DNA of 64,000 nucleotides, from NCBI GenBank assembly GCA_907163375.1, contig CAJQUW010003623.1, positions 186,001 through 250,000 of the forward strand, read 5' to 3'. The first letter of the stretch is position 1. Each line of letters opens with the position of its first letter. Positions 13,563 to 26,186 of the stretch are shown here, in pieces. Origin of the DNA: Prostheceraeus crozeri. Its lineage: Eukaryota; Platyhelminthes; Polycladida; Euryleptidae. The notes under the pieces were generated by a model. The model made no database searches. It saw only the letters and a program-made list of their open reading frames with translations, and was not told the origin of the DNA. A program made the translations under genes and the position numbers.

Positions 13563-15424
13563 TTCATGAATGTAAAAAACACTGAAAAACTGTATGTATT
13601 TCTTTGTTTTAAGATAATAAAATCGATAGGTTGGAGACATTATTTTCACATACAAAGTAAATATTTCGATCGTAGAATTACATTTTTATACTATTTTGCG
13701 CTATCACTATTTTTTCCGACTCCAATGACTTCGATGAACAATATATCAAAAGAAACCTAAAAAACGCCTGGCGCCCAGTGCCTGATTAATTATCACATTC
13801 ACACGTCTTCTTATTGAAAACCACGATTTGTTAATTAAGATATTATCATAACTGACCACTATCCAGCAAACAAAATAGCTAATGCAAATATACAGGTATA
13901 ATGATGATTTGCAAATATTTGCGGAGCTGCAGTTCCACCGCTAATATTTAGCCTATGAAACATTTCTTCCGTAATAAGATTGATCAGTAAACATTGATAA
14001 GTAAGTAAAAAAGATAAATATAAAAAATATAAAAAATGGAAAGTGGAATGGAAAAATGAAAAAAATTTGGAGGGTCAAAGCCTTCATCTTTTCTTTCCTG
14101 ACTTATTTTGAATAAAAGCATTTTTATTCTAGAAAATAAGCTCTGATTTTCGGTTTTGCAATTTTTTAATACAGGAAAAATGCATCGCCACACTGAAGCG
14201 ATTAACTGATCACTGTTTTTCCTGTTACTGGTCACTTCAGTTGGGAGTCATATTTTTGACAACGACACCGGTTGCAAATCCGAACAGAAAATCAAACCAG
14301 TTATCACTTTTGTCTTTTTTGCATAAATGTAAATCTTCTAATTAATTATAGCGGATACCACATTTGAACATTCCACACCCAACCAGCATCTGCTAGTTTA
14401 TTAGATGAGTTAAATATGTAGATTAACCTAAGAGATAATATCAATATCAGGAAGTCAAACGTAAAAATGCAAATTTCGAGTCAGCACTGTTCCCGAACGG
14501 AAATCGTGTCCCGAGCCTCGAAGTCAAAGACCATGTAATATTGACACAGCTTATGTAATGCGACAGTCTTCGTCGAACCCGTCCCGACTAACGAATACCC
14601 AGTCTTGATTGCATAAGAATTCTAATCTGGGAAAGAAACTATTAGTCTCGGTATTGTTGATGCTTCCGACTTACCAGCAGAAGTGCTCAATTCTAGATGA
14701 CAATCGTGTGGCTCTTTATGTCCACTTATGATCTCATGTGATTTCTAATAATGAACATGAGGCTAAAGAATACATTCATGAGTGTCTTGTTTTGTTTCTT
14801 TGGTCTCAAGGGAGACATAAGCAGATTTTGAAAAGAAAATGTCAATTATCACGAACAATCCATTACGGGAATAGAATGTGCGTGTGAATGAAAGGAAGTT
14901 GAAATAGCTTTAAAGTTATATTTCGGTTCTCATGAAATTTGAGAGAGAACGAGCTCAATAAAATGTTGCAATGAAGTAGAAATTTTCATCACAGAGTAGC
15001 TCTGTGATCATCAAATGAGATGGGAAAAATTGCCGGTTTACATTTAACGAACAAATGACGTGACAATGCCTTCAACGCTTTGTTAACGAGAGTCTATTCA
15101 TTATTAGTACTGATTTTGTTCTACAAGCTATTCATTACACTCCGGCAGCCAGAATGAGTTACCTGCAGCGAACGAGGCCGAAAATGAGACTGTCACAGGA
15201 TGATGTACAAACTATACAGTACCTGCTACGAACATGCGCGCCCGCCCAGTTCTATCCGGTTCCTCCTCTTGTCATGTAGGATCAAAGAAAGCATTTGTAA
15301 ATCCAGTGGAATGCAGAACCAACAAGAAGGATTTCTCCGAAAAATTTACGGCAGGTAACCTGTCGTATCTTTATTATTTAAGGCATGGAATGTCTTCAGG
15401 TAACCTGTCATTTGTACGTGCGGT
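13563..15424. other. no gene seen; one old dispersed repeat
   Basis: AT-rich spacer. Bases 14255-14400 resemble 38520-38665 in the same orientation (shared words include ttttgtctttttt-gcataaatgtaaa and ttctaattaat), an old dispersed repeat. The rest shows only short chance frames. Confidence 0.4.
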
Positions 15425-16554
15425 GTGCGCTGATCGGTGATACATGCGCGAATGTGACTAAATATATTACAAAGGAGATAAAATTTTACCAGCTGTTGTG
15501 TTTGCCGAAAATTAGATGATTCCTTAATCTACACGCATGTTTCATAAACAGAAGTATAAGGAAAGATGAATTCAGGATTTAAAAGTATGCCATGCACCAG
15601 TAACAGCTCCAGGATATCTTGTTTTCAGAGAATCAGAGAAAACATAGAAAATCTCATTTTTACCGAAATCATCGATGACTCATGATCATGGTTAGTGATT
15701 TACCCACTAAAGTCACATGTGTTGTATTTGACAATACGAGGAGGATTTCTATGCTTTAAACTTCTTTCAACATTTTTCTCATGACCGCTTCAGTATACAA
15801 ACACCATGCAAAGATGTCAACTAAGATTCAAAATACTAGTCATGTTGAGATTACAGCTGTACGATGACACGCAAACACTTCGAACGTGTCTTTGCTCCCC
15901 AACGCAACGATTGCTGATGTTCTCTACTAATTTTCGTCCATTCATTTAATAGAATAGCTCGGTCATCTTAAAGAGGCTTGAAAATGATCCATTGAAGTTA
16001 ATTGAATAAAACCTACGATACATGTCCGTTCTCTCTATATCGCAAGGATTCTGAAGATACTGTGCACCAAACACATTTTTGATGGAAAAGTGAAAAAGTG
16101 ACTTTTTCAGTCGATAGAGTCACGATTTTGTAATTACTTTACAGCAAAGTTTTTCCATTATCCTCCGATTTCGAAAGAAAGCTCAGAGAATGCTCGCTCG
16201 CCTCGTGCATGATTCATCATCATACTCACATGCTCAAACCTATCCAGATTATGCAAGCCTAACTGTTTTGTGCTTACACGGCAGTCAATAAGCTGGTCTC
16301 ATTTGAATCTTACAAGGGTCAATCATAACACAGTTTGCTACGACACTACGATATTTCAAAAAAAAATCCCCGTCCGACTTTTTCATAAGTAGGCTAATGT
16401 AAATTGACAAATTGACTTTGTAACTGAATCTGTGTCAAATGAAACAACCATAAAAAATGTATTGCCCGATTTCAACAAAAGCCGAAGAAGTACAAAACTA
16501 ATAACGTACAACATAGAGTGCGGCAGACCGCGTGGCGCAAACGAAAATGGCACT

Positions 16555-16560
16555 TTTAAT
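16555..16560 (-). promoter_or_regulatory. ATTAAA polyadenylation signal
   Basis: On the minus strand ATTAAA lies about 65 bases past the stop codon of the aldolase-domain gene, a plausible poly(A) signal. No AATAAA was seen nearer. Confidence 0.45.
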
Positions 16561-16623
16561 TGTCCAGTTTTTGTCTGAAATGAAAAACGTCTGAGTAATT
16601 AAAGTTGGCAGGCAGTGCATTCC

Positions 16624-17448
16624 TCATGTTGCAAAGTCAGGGTCAGTCTTCTGCAGTAACCGCAATCGAGCATCGAAATGAGGCTCAACAGACACAGTTT
16701 CGAAATCCCAAATCGACTTTCGAGTTCTCTCCAAGACTTCATCGGACATTTCTGTCAGAGGTCTTCCCGTCGATGCAGACAACACTTGGAACATGCAAAC
16801 TCTTTCTAGATAATACAAGCGATCAAATGCATGAGCTGTTGTAGGGCCAGTAATGAGGGATCCGTGTGTTTGCATTATCATAAAAGGTTTTTCTTCAAAC
16901 TGCCGCGCAATTCTCTTGCCTTCTTCATCGTTGTCAGCATATCCTCCAAATCCATAGTCATATGCCATGTCTTTAACAAACCGCGAGCTGTTCTGATGAC
17001 AAGCTACCACCTTGGGATCTTTGGAGACCGCTAGAGCTGTGGTGTATGGCATGTGAGTGTGGAAAACTGCCGCGGCGTCAGATCGAAGTTTGTGGACCTC
17101 CCTATGAATGGTAAGAGCAGTGATATCCACATCTCCTTCTCCGTCCACCACTTTGTCATTTTCATCAATGGCAAGAAGAGTAGATGCACGTACCTCGGAC
17201 CACAATTGGCCATAAGGAATGACCAACATGACACTGGTGCCTTCAGGCTTGGCTCCAGGCATGCGAGACATCAAAGTCAAGTGATTACAAATGCCCTCAT
17301 TGAGTCCAAGACGATCAATGATGCGGTAGGCACCTGCCAGGTGAACGCGATCCTTCCAGTACTGTTGCTGAGATCCAACAGCCTTTGAAGACAACGAACG
17401 GATTGTGGGAGAGGCAATCCGAATCAATCCACGCAACACGATCGTCAT
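16624..17448 (-). CDS. class II aldolase/adducin-domain protein, mitochondrial-like
   Basis: Intact single-exon frame of 274 residues. The class II aldolase fold spans about residues 30-255. The zinc-binding histidines are visible as HTH (H130, H132, in VFHTHMPYTTALA) and a third in THG (H195, in MQTHGSLITG). NHLTL (55-59) matches the phosphate-contacting loop, and the family's usual glutamate region is near residue 104. The first 25 residues are basic and Ser/Leu-rich without acids, resembling a mitochondrial targeting peptide. Animal relatives of this type are cytosolic or mitochondrial and their substrate is usually unknown; a sugar-phosphate aldolase or epimerase role is inference only. 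A TATA box lies 110 bases upstream and ATTAAA follows the stop. The gene is duplicated at 25363-26186, where the copy is broken, so this is the likely functional one. Confidence 0.9.
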   Translation of the reverse strand: MTIVLRGLIRIASPTIRSLSSKAVGSQQQYWKDRVHLAGAYRIIDRLGLNEGICNHLTLMSRMPGAKPEGTSVMLVIPYGQLWSEVRASTLLAIDENDKVVDGEGDVDITALTIHREVHKLRSDAAAVFHTHMPYTTALAVSKDPKVVACHQNSSRFVKDMAYDYGFGGYADNDEEGKRIARQFEEKPFMIMQTHGSLITGPTTAHAFDRLYYLERVCMFQVLSASTGRPLTEMSDEVLERTRKSIWDFETVSVEPHFDARLRLLQKTDPDFAT

Positions 17449-17557
17449 TTCTGAAAGTTATCGCCGGCTGATATCAACAGACGGCATTATATGAGCTGAA
17501 TATTTGGGACTCAGTGTATGATTGGCCAAAATTGTTTTGGAATTGTATGGAATGATC

Positions 17558-17565
17558 TATTTATA
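17558..17565 (-). promoter_or_regulatory. TATA box of the aldolase-domain gene
   Basis: TATAAATA on the minus strand, about 110 bases before the ATG, would give a 5' leader of about 75-85 nucleotides. The same box is kept in copy B. Confidence 0.5.
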
Positions 17566-18645
17566 ACATGAATCGCTTCATTCTTTCTCTCAATGAACGC
17601 TGTCGGCAGACAAGCGGTACTGAGTGTAATGCAAATTGTTTGACCTGAGTTGCCCTCCATTGTAATTCATCGTTTTATAACATCAAGTTGATTTAAGGTC
17701 ATGCATTATTTCAGTACTGCTTTCCTGGATTCCCCTTCCTGGTGAATCGTCAAGTCAAGGTCACTTCAGAAATTCCATCCTTTCAATGTCTTATCGATTG
17801 GATAAATGTAAATCTGACATGGCTCTTCACATTTCATGAGATATGCATGTATCTACTGAAAATATTTTGTCAAAAGTGGTCAAGTTGATTGCTGGATTCA
17901 GAGGAATCCTCTTTGCACTTTGCAGGTGTCCTCGACGCACCGGCTATCATCTAAGAGGGAGCATGTCCCATGCACATTTAATTCCTTTTCATAAAAAAAT
18001 TACTTTCCTCCAAAGCTATGTTTCTTCAATGTCTTTTCATGCGAAAAGATATTCAAAGTAGGAATGAAGAGGAATATCATTGAGCTTGGTCAAATAATTG
18101 ATCAATAGCCAAATATGTCCACGATTGCCATAAAGCGTAAATGGAAGAAAATATGAAATCAAAGGAGATGCTATTGACAAAAGTTAAAAGCAGCTTTCCC
18201 CATCCTTTTGTAGAACTCATGAAAGCTGATAGGTTTGTGTTTGGTTTATTATTGTATTGTATGATGGACCATCAAGCATGCCTATTGAGTTTCGAAGGAT
18301 GTTTAAGAACACTATGGAAATTAGTGCACCAAATAGGCCTACAAATTCTCCAAAAATCCAGGAGGCTATCAGTCTGTGATGCAGGCTAATATGTCATGGA
18401 TATATTGCTTGTTGGATAGGGCACTTATTTTGAGTGGTGTGAGAGGATGTGTATTATTTTCCGAGAAGTCTGAGAATAAGGTATCTGATTTAAAACACGT
18501 TCACCATTTCATGGCAGTTCTATATCTTCTGTATTTCTATACTAGGTAAAATCTAGCAAAAGTGGTCCCGATTTTTTGTCCACTCAAAAAAATTCTCGAA
18601 AATTTGGATTCTTGTGCTCCTGATAGTTGTATTTGGTTATTGTGT

Positions 18646-20126
18646 GTGCTAAACCACAATCCAATTGCTATTAGGGGATCTGTAGCCGAGTTTCTGATAT
18701 GAGGGCGTCGGTGATGACCGAAAGTTAATATTCATCCTTATACGCATGCTTTTATTTATTTTTTCTACTTCAGTAGTCAAGCTGAGGACATGTACTCGGA
18801 ATTTGACATCTCACAGTATCCATGATGAATTCTGTAAGTTGACAATCTAGACCTAAGGTGCAATACAAATAGGCCTAAATAGCTTGCAATAGACACGATT
18901 CTAAATTCAAATTTCAAAACTGTTTCCAGCTATTATATGCTGATTTTATGACAAGAGTTAATAGCTAAAAACAGCATGAATTTATAAACTTGAATATTTT
19001 GCTGTTATTCTATTATATTCACATTACAACATCATGAATTGGAGTAGGCCTACTTGAAAAAGAAATATGATAAAATGAATGTCAAATAGAGGGGACACAA
19101 CTGTCTTCACTGGTTTCATCCCTTACGTAGATTTATGCTGGCATGCATGTATTTTTGCTTGATAATGAATTTATAGTGCATATCCGATTTATTTTAATCG
19201 GGTAACTTATTTAAACACTACTCTGATTGGTACACAGGAACTGTTTGTGATGTGTAGATGTAGAAACAGGGCAATCGGCGCCTTACTTTTCCAGTCGGTA
19301 GGTCCCTTACACTTTGCGCAAGTTGGTCACTTACATCAAATATCTTCAAGGATATCATTTCAAGCAATGCATACTTAATGGCGACTTGAATTTCCAATTT
19401 TTTTCTATTTTTGAAGCATAGAGCAAAGTCAAAAGGTCGAATGACAAATCCAATTATACCATTATGGAAGTCTTTGGGCAGGCTATTTATCAAGAAAATA
19501 TTAGATCCATTGGACATTTCTTCTGGCTGGGAGATCACAATAAGTAGCCGTCGATGTGATGACGAATTGTGGTCACTTTTTTTAGAGAAAATATGGAATT
19601 TTTCAAGAAAAATGATGCAGTATGAATAAGCACTAGTTAAGCGACTTTTGATTATCAATTAAGACCAGTTAAGCATTCTACATGTACAGTTTTGCTTGAA
19701 TTGATGCAGTCAATCCAAAAAAGGAGGCGTCGATGTGATGATGGAAAAAGTTGTGGCCAGCTACATATGTCGGCCTAACTCTGAATTCAATGAGTTTGAT
19801 TTTTCAACTCTTGATATTTCTTTGATTCAAGGATATTAGGTAATCCTTGAGCCAAAGTCCGCTTAAATATATACTGTATTTCTTTATTGTACAGCAACCC
19901 AAAAAATGTATTTTTCGTGGGGACATGCAAAAATGGTGTTTTTGAATTTCAAATGAATTTTTGTGTCAAAAATCTTGCATGAAACTTAAGATGCATTTTC
20001 GGTTATAACAGACTAAGACCATTCGAATGGTATGTAGAACATTGACAATAGACCTATATCTTGGCCACAAAATGCAAAAGACAAGAATCACTCTCAAAAA
20101 AACTAAAATTTCTGGATTTTACCATT
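18646..20126. other. no gene recognised
   Basis: Spacer between duplication copies A and B. A minus-strand frame of 146 codons at 19218-19658 matches nothing I know and may be chance. The word gtcgatgtgatga occurs at about 19550 and 19728. Confidence 0.35.
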
Positions 20127-20380
20127 TAGGTGATGCGCTGATCGGTGATGCATGCACGAATGTGACTAAAAAGGAGATACATTTTTGTGACGCGTGCTTC
20201 ATAAACAGAAGTATATGAAAAAATGAGTTAAGGATTTAAAGACATTCCATGTTGCAGCTCCAGAATTCATTGTTTTTAGAGAATCAAGCAAAGCATAGAA
20301 TATCTCGTTTTTACCGAATTCATCGAATTTACCCATTGCATTTGCATGTGTATTATTTGACAATATGAGGAGCAGATTCG
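20127..20380 (+). repeat. segmental duplication, copy B, left piece
   Basis: Aligns to about 15425-15745 of copy A, from the shared GCTGATCGGTGAT through TTCATAAACAGAAGTAT to a final GACAATAYGAGGAG. It lacks about 45 bases present in copy A. It breaks off at 20380, where a 4-kb insert begins. Confidence 0.75.
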
Positions 20381-20391
20381 TAGTACCGGTA

Positions 20392-21671
20392 CCGTCAGTT
20401 GGGGTGAATGGGGTCACCGGACTTGGATTAGGCCTAAGTTTCAGAGCTTTACGATCTGAGAAATTATCACTTTTTGAAAAACTTTTTTTTCAGACAGTTG
20501 CACATAATGGCAAGTGTATCATGAAAACAGAATACATACTTTTTATATTTAAAGTGCAGAAAAGGAAACTTTTCTTATGTCGTAAATCTCATGTTTTTTT
20601 AAACAACAGTTAAAAATTTTATGCTGCACAATAGAGAGCACTTCATTTTCATTTGATATACTTATGATGACCTCAAGAAACGTTATGCAAGTAATTATAC
20701 AGCTTCTGAAGAAGACAGAATTCATATTATGCCGATAAGGATTCACTTTGCCATTTAAATTTGTTTTTGATTCTCACTTGGGGTTTGTCATTATCAGCCA
20801 CTGGAATCGATTGATTCGTGTCGCGTGATAGCACAGTATCGAGTTGAATGCTGTTCGGCGTGCTCTTGGCAACCGGTACACTTCAACCGACGGAGAAGCT
20901 TCACAAAGCAAGACGTTTCAGTTACTTCTGCGATGCCCCGAACATGTAGGCCTACTTTCGCCACCGGGTTGCAGGAAGTACAGGAAAATTAAAATTAGGA
21001 GCTGATAAATAGTAGTAAAGTTAGTGGAAATTAACAGTGACTCTTAAATGGTTCAAAGCTTTAACTTTGATTGCTTTTCGAACATTATTTTCCTCTAAAA
21101 TGTTTTGGTGATTTTGCCTAAAATGAGGAAATTAAGTTGATCCGTCATTTTGACATGGGTTAAATACATTTTTTTGTAATCAAATCATGAGCTTTTTCAA
21201 ATTTTGCCTATCCAAGTATGGTAACAATGATAAGAACTTCAAAAAATCAGTCTGTGAGAAATCAAATGCTATTCAAAAAAAGATTTTCGAAAATTATAAA
21301 AGCTTGGATATTTCATAGATATTCAAATCAGCGCTGTGTTTTGTTATGCTTAAATAGGGATTGAAGTTTAATGGACTGGAAACATTTGAACGGATTTTTA
21401 TCAATATAATTTTTCAATAAAATTGACCCTTTTCAACAAATAGTAATATTGTATGGAATTAAAAATGCAATTCAATGGAGTGACCCTATTCATCCCAAAG
21501 CATGGTGTGAATAGGGTCACAATTAAAATGCGAATTAATAATAAAATATAAAAGCCAGTTGCTGATCACCATGTGTGGTCATCTACCTGGCCTGATTACA
21601 AAATCATAGCACATTAGAGAACAAGGGCCATGAAACCCTTGTAAATTGACCCTATTCACCCCAACTTACGG
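20392..21671. mobile_element. TA-flanked inverted-repeat element (non-autonomous)
   Basis: A 1280-bp element with about 25-bp inverted ends. The left end reads CCGTCAGTTGGGGTGAAT and the right end, on the other strand, CCGTAAGTTGGGGTGAAT. Both are followed by a GGGTCA core and flanked by TA. The same GGTGAATAGGGTCA word occurs inside (21480-21520) as a perfect 13-bp palindrome with a 15-base loop. No transposase is visible. TA flanks fit the Tc1/mariner group among others; the superfamily is not settled. Confidence 0.7.
21480..21520. repeat. 13-bp hairpin made of the element's end motif
   Basis: GTGACCCTATTCA and its exact complement TGAATAGGGTCAC are separated by 15 bases. The arms repeat the element's terminal motif, suggesting a subterminal transposase-binding site or a nested element. 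Confidence 0.8.
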
Positions 21672-22860
21672 TAGCCATGACGTGTGCAACATTTTGGCGA
21701 CCACACCACCTGCATATTGAAAGAGAAATGATGATAATTGTCAGGGATGGCGGAACGAATTTTGGTATAAATTGATTCAATAAATAAGGCGAGCTTGGTA
21801 TAAGTTGGTACAATAAATTGGCATAAAAGTATTCGCTACATATGCTGTCATTAAATATATCAATAAGGCATGACAAATAGAAAGACAAAACATGTTAAGT
21901 AGCAAGAGAACAATTATATCACTTAGGTGGGGAGACTTAGTTGTTATGAGCTCGCCTACTAAACTTGAAAGCATGTAAAATTGAAGCTCGACTTTAGTCG
22001 TGAAAAAATTCCGCGTGTGATTTGCACTTACCGCGCCTTCACACAAATCATGCATTGTTCAGTGTCCATAGATATTGTTTATAAACAATTATACAATCAT
22101 GCAGTGGTATGTTCCATAAACATTCAAACATGTACATCGAAATCAGAAAATGTGGAAAATAATTTTATTTTTAGGTTTTTGAGTTAAACAAATGGGATGC
22201 ATTCTCAAGTACAGTATACGTAGGTTCATGAAGCTATGAAGCTTCATTCATTTTATCTCAGAAGAAAAGGAGCATGTACACAGTAGATTATTCATTATTT
22301 ATTATATCAGATAAAAAACTCTAGTTATCTCAATGAGTTATTTTGAGAAGTAGATTGCCAAAACAAAATCTATAGTTCACCAATTGACAAGAATTTTATA
22401 ATGACAGCGAGGCAGTGAAGAGGAAACAAAAATTTGCAAGGCCGAATTTTGCAAAAAGTGCGTAAAAGGTTGATTCTATAATCGATCTCACTGGGGAACA
22501 GGAATTAGTAAGTCTGGGTAAATGATGTATTTTAAGAATAAGTAATTATGTATTTTTTGTAGAGCTGCATCTCAGCCTATAAAATAGTGTCTTGAATATT
22601 GTATAAATTGATATTTTATTCTAGTGGGCTACGCGAGTAATACTTTAATAGTGGCCATTCGAGTAATGCCGAACACTAATCTGTAGTATGGACTTGCATT
22701 CCAATCGTTTGCTAATCCGCTTTTGATTTCCTCCCATCCATTTCGAGAAGCGAGAAGCTTTCATGTCTGGCTCTTGTAGAAGGTGAGGCCTCAATTGCAA
22801 GCTATGTAAGAGAAGAACGAGAAGAACGAGTGAGTTATTCTGTTTGATGGGTGTACAAAG

Positions 22861-23589
22861 CAGGGATTCGGAGTCCTATCAATTTGATAGGACTCCGACT
22901 CCGACTCCGGGTGGCAAGTACATATAGCCTAGTTTTTTGAAAAACTGGCAACCTACATCATAGATCATTATAGGTTTAGTTGAACCTATCTTTAGTGATC
23001 GTTGCTGCATCAGTTATCAATCATTTTCGAGGAAAGTTTATTAAATGTCGCTTTATGTTGGATGCATGCGACTCTGCTCCTCCCATCTTTTTGATGTGTG
23101 CTTCACACGGTTTTTCTTCAGTCTCTACCGGGCAGGAAAATCCAACATCTTTCTCCAAAAAATATGAGTACACTTTCGATTTTAATGTGCGCTTTAGAGG
23201 AGACATCACACACGATTATAGTGAGGGTAAGAGGTAATGTTCTCAAACAAACTAGTATTTCATTTTTGTTTCTGATGTGACCTTTGGTGCGTAGGTGTGA
23301 TCGAGGCTAGGAAGGTTTGTCTTCTCTACTAAATCACCGAGTGATAAGACAATCCTGTTTTTTACCATCACGGTTCATTCCATCAACTATTACAAGCTTT
23401 GCATGCAGCAGTGTCTCTGTACTTTTGTTTGACGAAGAAAGTTGACATCAAGACAGTGACAGCTATGCACGAGAATAATGATTTCCTTGTATCATATTTC
23501 GGGTCTAGTTATAGGCCAGAGTCCGGAGTATAGGACAGATAGATAGGACATATAGGATGGGACTCCGGGACTCCGACTCCACATCCCTG
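22861..23589 (-). mobile_element. hAT-type element with 8-bp target duplication
   Basis: A 729-bp element bounded by GTACAAAG on both sides (22853-22860 and 23590-23597), the 8-bp duplication of hAT transposons. The ends are CAGGGATTCGGAGTCC and, on the other strand, CAGGGATGTGGAGTCGGAGT, the CAGGGAT/GGAGTC style of hAT inverted repeats. On the minus strand, 23209-23021 encodes a BED-finger-like piece (YSYFLEKDVGFSCPV, then ASNIKRHLINFP), so it appears to derive from an autonomous hAT by internal loss of the catalytic region. Confidence 0.85.
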
Positions 23590-23597
23590 GTACAAAG

Positions 23598-24375
23598 TTA
23601 ACATTTACAGTATGTATCACCTAGAGGATTTATTGTATTATATACAATGCTTATTATGCATGTATGCATAAGACATTCTAACAAGTGCTTATTAGCTTAG
23701 CTTGATATCAGCCAATATTTTTTGTTATTGATGAACATAATTGATTATTCATTACGAAAAAATGAAATTTAACTAAATCAGTGCCTAAACGCCGCTGATA
23801 ACGTTAAACCCGTGATCTTTTATTGTAGGGGTCTATGAGTGTACATAAGCATGTAATCATGCTTTCGAGTTACTTACTTGATTAATACGCTATCTTGTCA
23901 ATTAAAAAACTTAAAAACATGGAGACTCATGGAATCTGCTGAATTTTTCAATACTAAAATGAGGTAACTGTTTATTCAAAATTAATTCGACATTTCTGAA
24001 AAACGTTTGAGCAACGAATATAAATCTGTCATCAGAAATACTTCAATGAAAAAGAAAGAAGAACACTAATTCAAAGTAAAATCTCGATAACAATTGTAGT
24101 ATAACAACACTTTTGCTCAAGGGCACCTTTACTCCTCCTCAGACAGGACAAGGGGGTGGATGCCCCCTTCGCCCCCTGTTCCGACATCGCTGATAATTGT
24201 GAATCCTTACCACTCAAAATGTACATTGACAAGGCACCGACACCTAGCGATTGTCAGCCACTGGAGGCCTTCAATTTTTCAGGTAGGCCATACTGTTGTC
24301 ATGACAACGCATGTCCACGGCTTAATATTGTTTTCAATGTGTATGTCCGTTATAGTTCTTCCATATTGTAGTGTT
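23598..24375. other. no gene recognised
   Basis: AT-rich, then a G/C-richer stretch at 24120-24290. A frame from 24156 ends at a donor-like CAGGTAGG (near 24281) and could be an exon, but it matches no family I know. Confidence 0.3.
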
Positions 24376-25293
24376 TGATTTCTATGCTTCAAACTTCTTT
24401 CAGCATTTTTCTCATGACCGCTTCAGTATACAAACACCATGCAAAGATGTCAACTAAGATTCAAAACATTAGTCATGTTGAGATTATAGCTGCACGATGA
24501 CACGCAAACACTTCGAACGTGTCTTTGCTCTCTCAACGCACCGATTGCTGATGTTCACTATTAATGTTCGTCCATTCATTTAATAGAATGGCTCGGTCAT
24601 CTTAAAGAGGCTTGAAAATGATCCATTGAAGTTATTTGAATAAAACCTACGATACATGTCCTTTCTCTCTATATCGCAAGGATTCTGAAGATACTGTGCA
24701 CCAAACACATTTTTGATGGAAAAGTGAAAAAGTGACTTTTTCAGTCGATAGAGTCACGATTTTGTAATTACTTTACAGCAAAGTTTTTCCATTATCCTCC
24801 GATTTCGAAAGAAAGCTCAGAGAATGCTCGCTCGCCTCGTGCGTGATTCATCATCATACTTACATGCTCAAACCTATCCAGATTATGCAAGCCTAACTGT
24901 TTTGTACTTACACGGCAGTCAATAAGCTGGTCTTATTTGAATCTTTCACGGGTCAATCATAACACAGTTTGCTCCACATGCGATCTATCATGTAAGGCTA
25001 TAATTCTAAGACAGGGTGCATCATTTGAATATTTGCGAGAGTGAAATAAAGCATAGGAGCTCTCTCTATCCTTCTCTCTTAGAAACTACGATGTTTCAAA
25101 AAAAATCCCCGTCCGACTTTATCATAAGTAGGCTTATGTAAATTGACAAATTGACTTTGTAACTGAATCTGTGTCAAATGAAACAACCATAAAAAATGTA
25201 TTGCCCGATTTCAACAAAAGCCGAAGAAGTACAAAACTAATAACGTACAACATAGAGTGCGGCAGACCGCGTGGCGCAAACGAAAATGGCACT

Positions 25294-25299
25294 TTTAAT
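25294..25299 (-). promoter_or_regulatory. ATTAAA polyadenylation signal (copy B)
   Basis: Same position relative to the stop as in copy A. Confidence 0.4.
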
Positions 25300-25362
25300 T
25301 GTCCAGTTTTTGTCTGAAATGAAAAACGTCTGAGTAATTAAAGTTGGCAGGCAGTGCATTCC

Positions 25363-26186
25363 TCATGTTGCAAAGTCAGGGTCAGTCTTCTGCAGTAACC
25401 GCAATCGAGCATCGAAATGAGGCTCAACAGACACAGTTTCGAAATCCCAAATCGACTTTCGAGTTCTCTCCAAGACTTCATCGGACATTTCTGTCAGAGG
25501 TCTTCCCGTTGATGCAGACAACACTTGGAACATGCAAACTCTTTCTAGATAATACAAGCGATCAAATGCATGAGCTGTTGTAGGGCCAGTAATGAGGGAT
25601 CCGTGTGTTTGCATTATCATAAAAGGTTTTTCTTCAAACTGCCGCGCAATTCTCTTGCCTTCTTCATCGTTGTCAGCATATCCTCCAAATCCATAGTCAT
25701 ATGCCATGTCTTTAACAAACCGCGAGCTGTTCTGATGACAAGCTACCACCTTGGGATCTTTGGAGACCGCTAGAGCTGTGGTGTATGGCATGTGAGTGTG
25801 GAAAACTGCCGCGGCGTCAGATCGAAGTTTGTGGACCTCCCTATGAATGGTAAGAGCAGTGATATCCACATCTCCTTCTCCGTCCACCACTTTGTCGTTT
25901 TCATCAATGGCAAGAAGAGTAGATGCACGTACCTCGGACCTTATTGGCCATAAGGAATGACCAACATGACACTGGTGCCTTCAGGCTTGGCTCCAGGCAT
26001 GCGAGACATCAAAGTCAAGTGATTACAAATGCCCTCATTGAGTCCAAGACGATCAATGATGCGGTAGGCACCTGCCAGGTGAACGCGATCTTTCCAGTAC
26101 TGTTGTTGAGATCCAACAGCCTTTGAAGACAACGAACGGATTGTGGGAGAGGCAATCCGAATCAATCCACGCAACACGATCGTCAT
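25363..26186 (-). pseudogene. class II aldolase/adducin-domain gene, broken copy
   Basis: Duplicate of the gene at 16624-17448. The first 81 codons (26186-25941) are open and then meet a stop just after IPYGQ, because one base fewer is present near 25940 than in copy A. The remaining frame is open from there to 25363 and keeps all three zinc-ligand histidines. The TATA box and ATTAAA signal are retained. The few other differences are mostly silent, so the break looks recent. A shortened protein from an internal start would lack the N-terminal third of the fold. Confidence 0.85.

Larger units (their letters stand above)
15425..18645 (+). repeat. segmental duplication, copy A
   Basis: Unbroken copy of a 3.2-kb segment. 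It aligns to copy B in three pieces (20127-20380, 24376-26709, 34321-34989) and over 17584-17968 to copy C (34996-35380). Identity over the gene part is very high by eye, with only occasional single-base differences. The part before 15755 is more diverged, with a short length difference near 15490. It carries the intact aldolase-domain gene. Confidence 0.9.
20381..24375. other. 4-kb insert splitting duplication copy B
   Basis: This stretch has no counterpart in copy A, where GAGGAG is followed at once by GATTTCTATGC. It holds an inverted-repeat element (20392-21671) and a hAT-type element (22861-23589). No target duplication was found for the insert as a whole, so it may have grown in several steps, or the sequence may have been lost from copy A. 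Confidence 0.6.

Noticed and set aside
19218-19658. A 146-codon minus-strand frame
   Set aside because: No known domain, no duplicate and no splice context. The length is possible by chance in one of six frames.
24156-24371. Exon-like frame ending at CAGGTAGG
   Set aside because: The donor looks fair, but no acceptor, neighbour exon or protein family could be found.
20381-24375. The whole 4-kb insert as one mobile element
   Set aside because: No inverted or direct repeats at its two edges and no target duplication. Only the two smaller elements inside it are supported.
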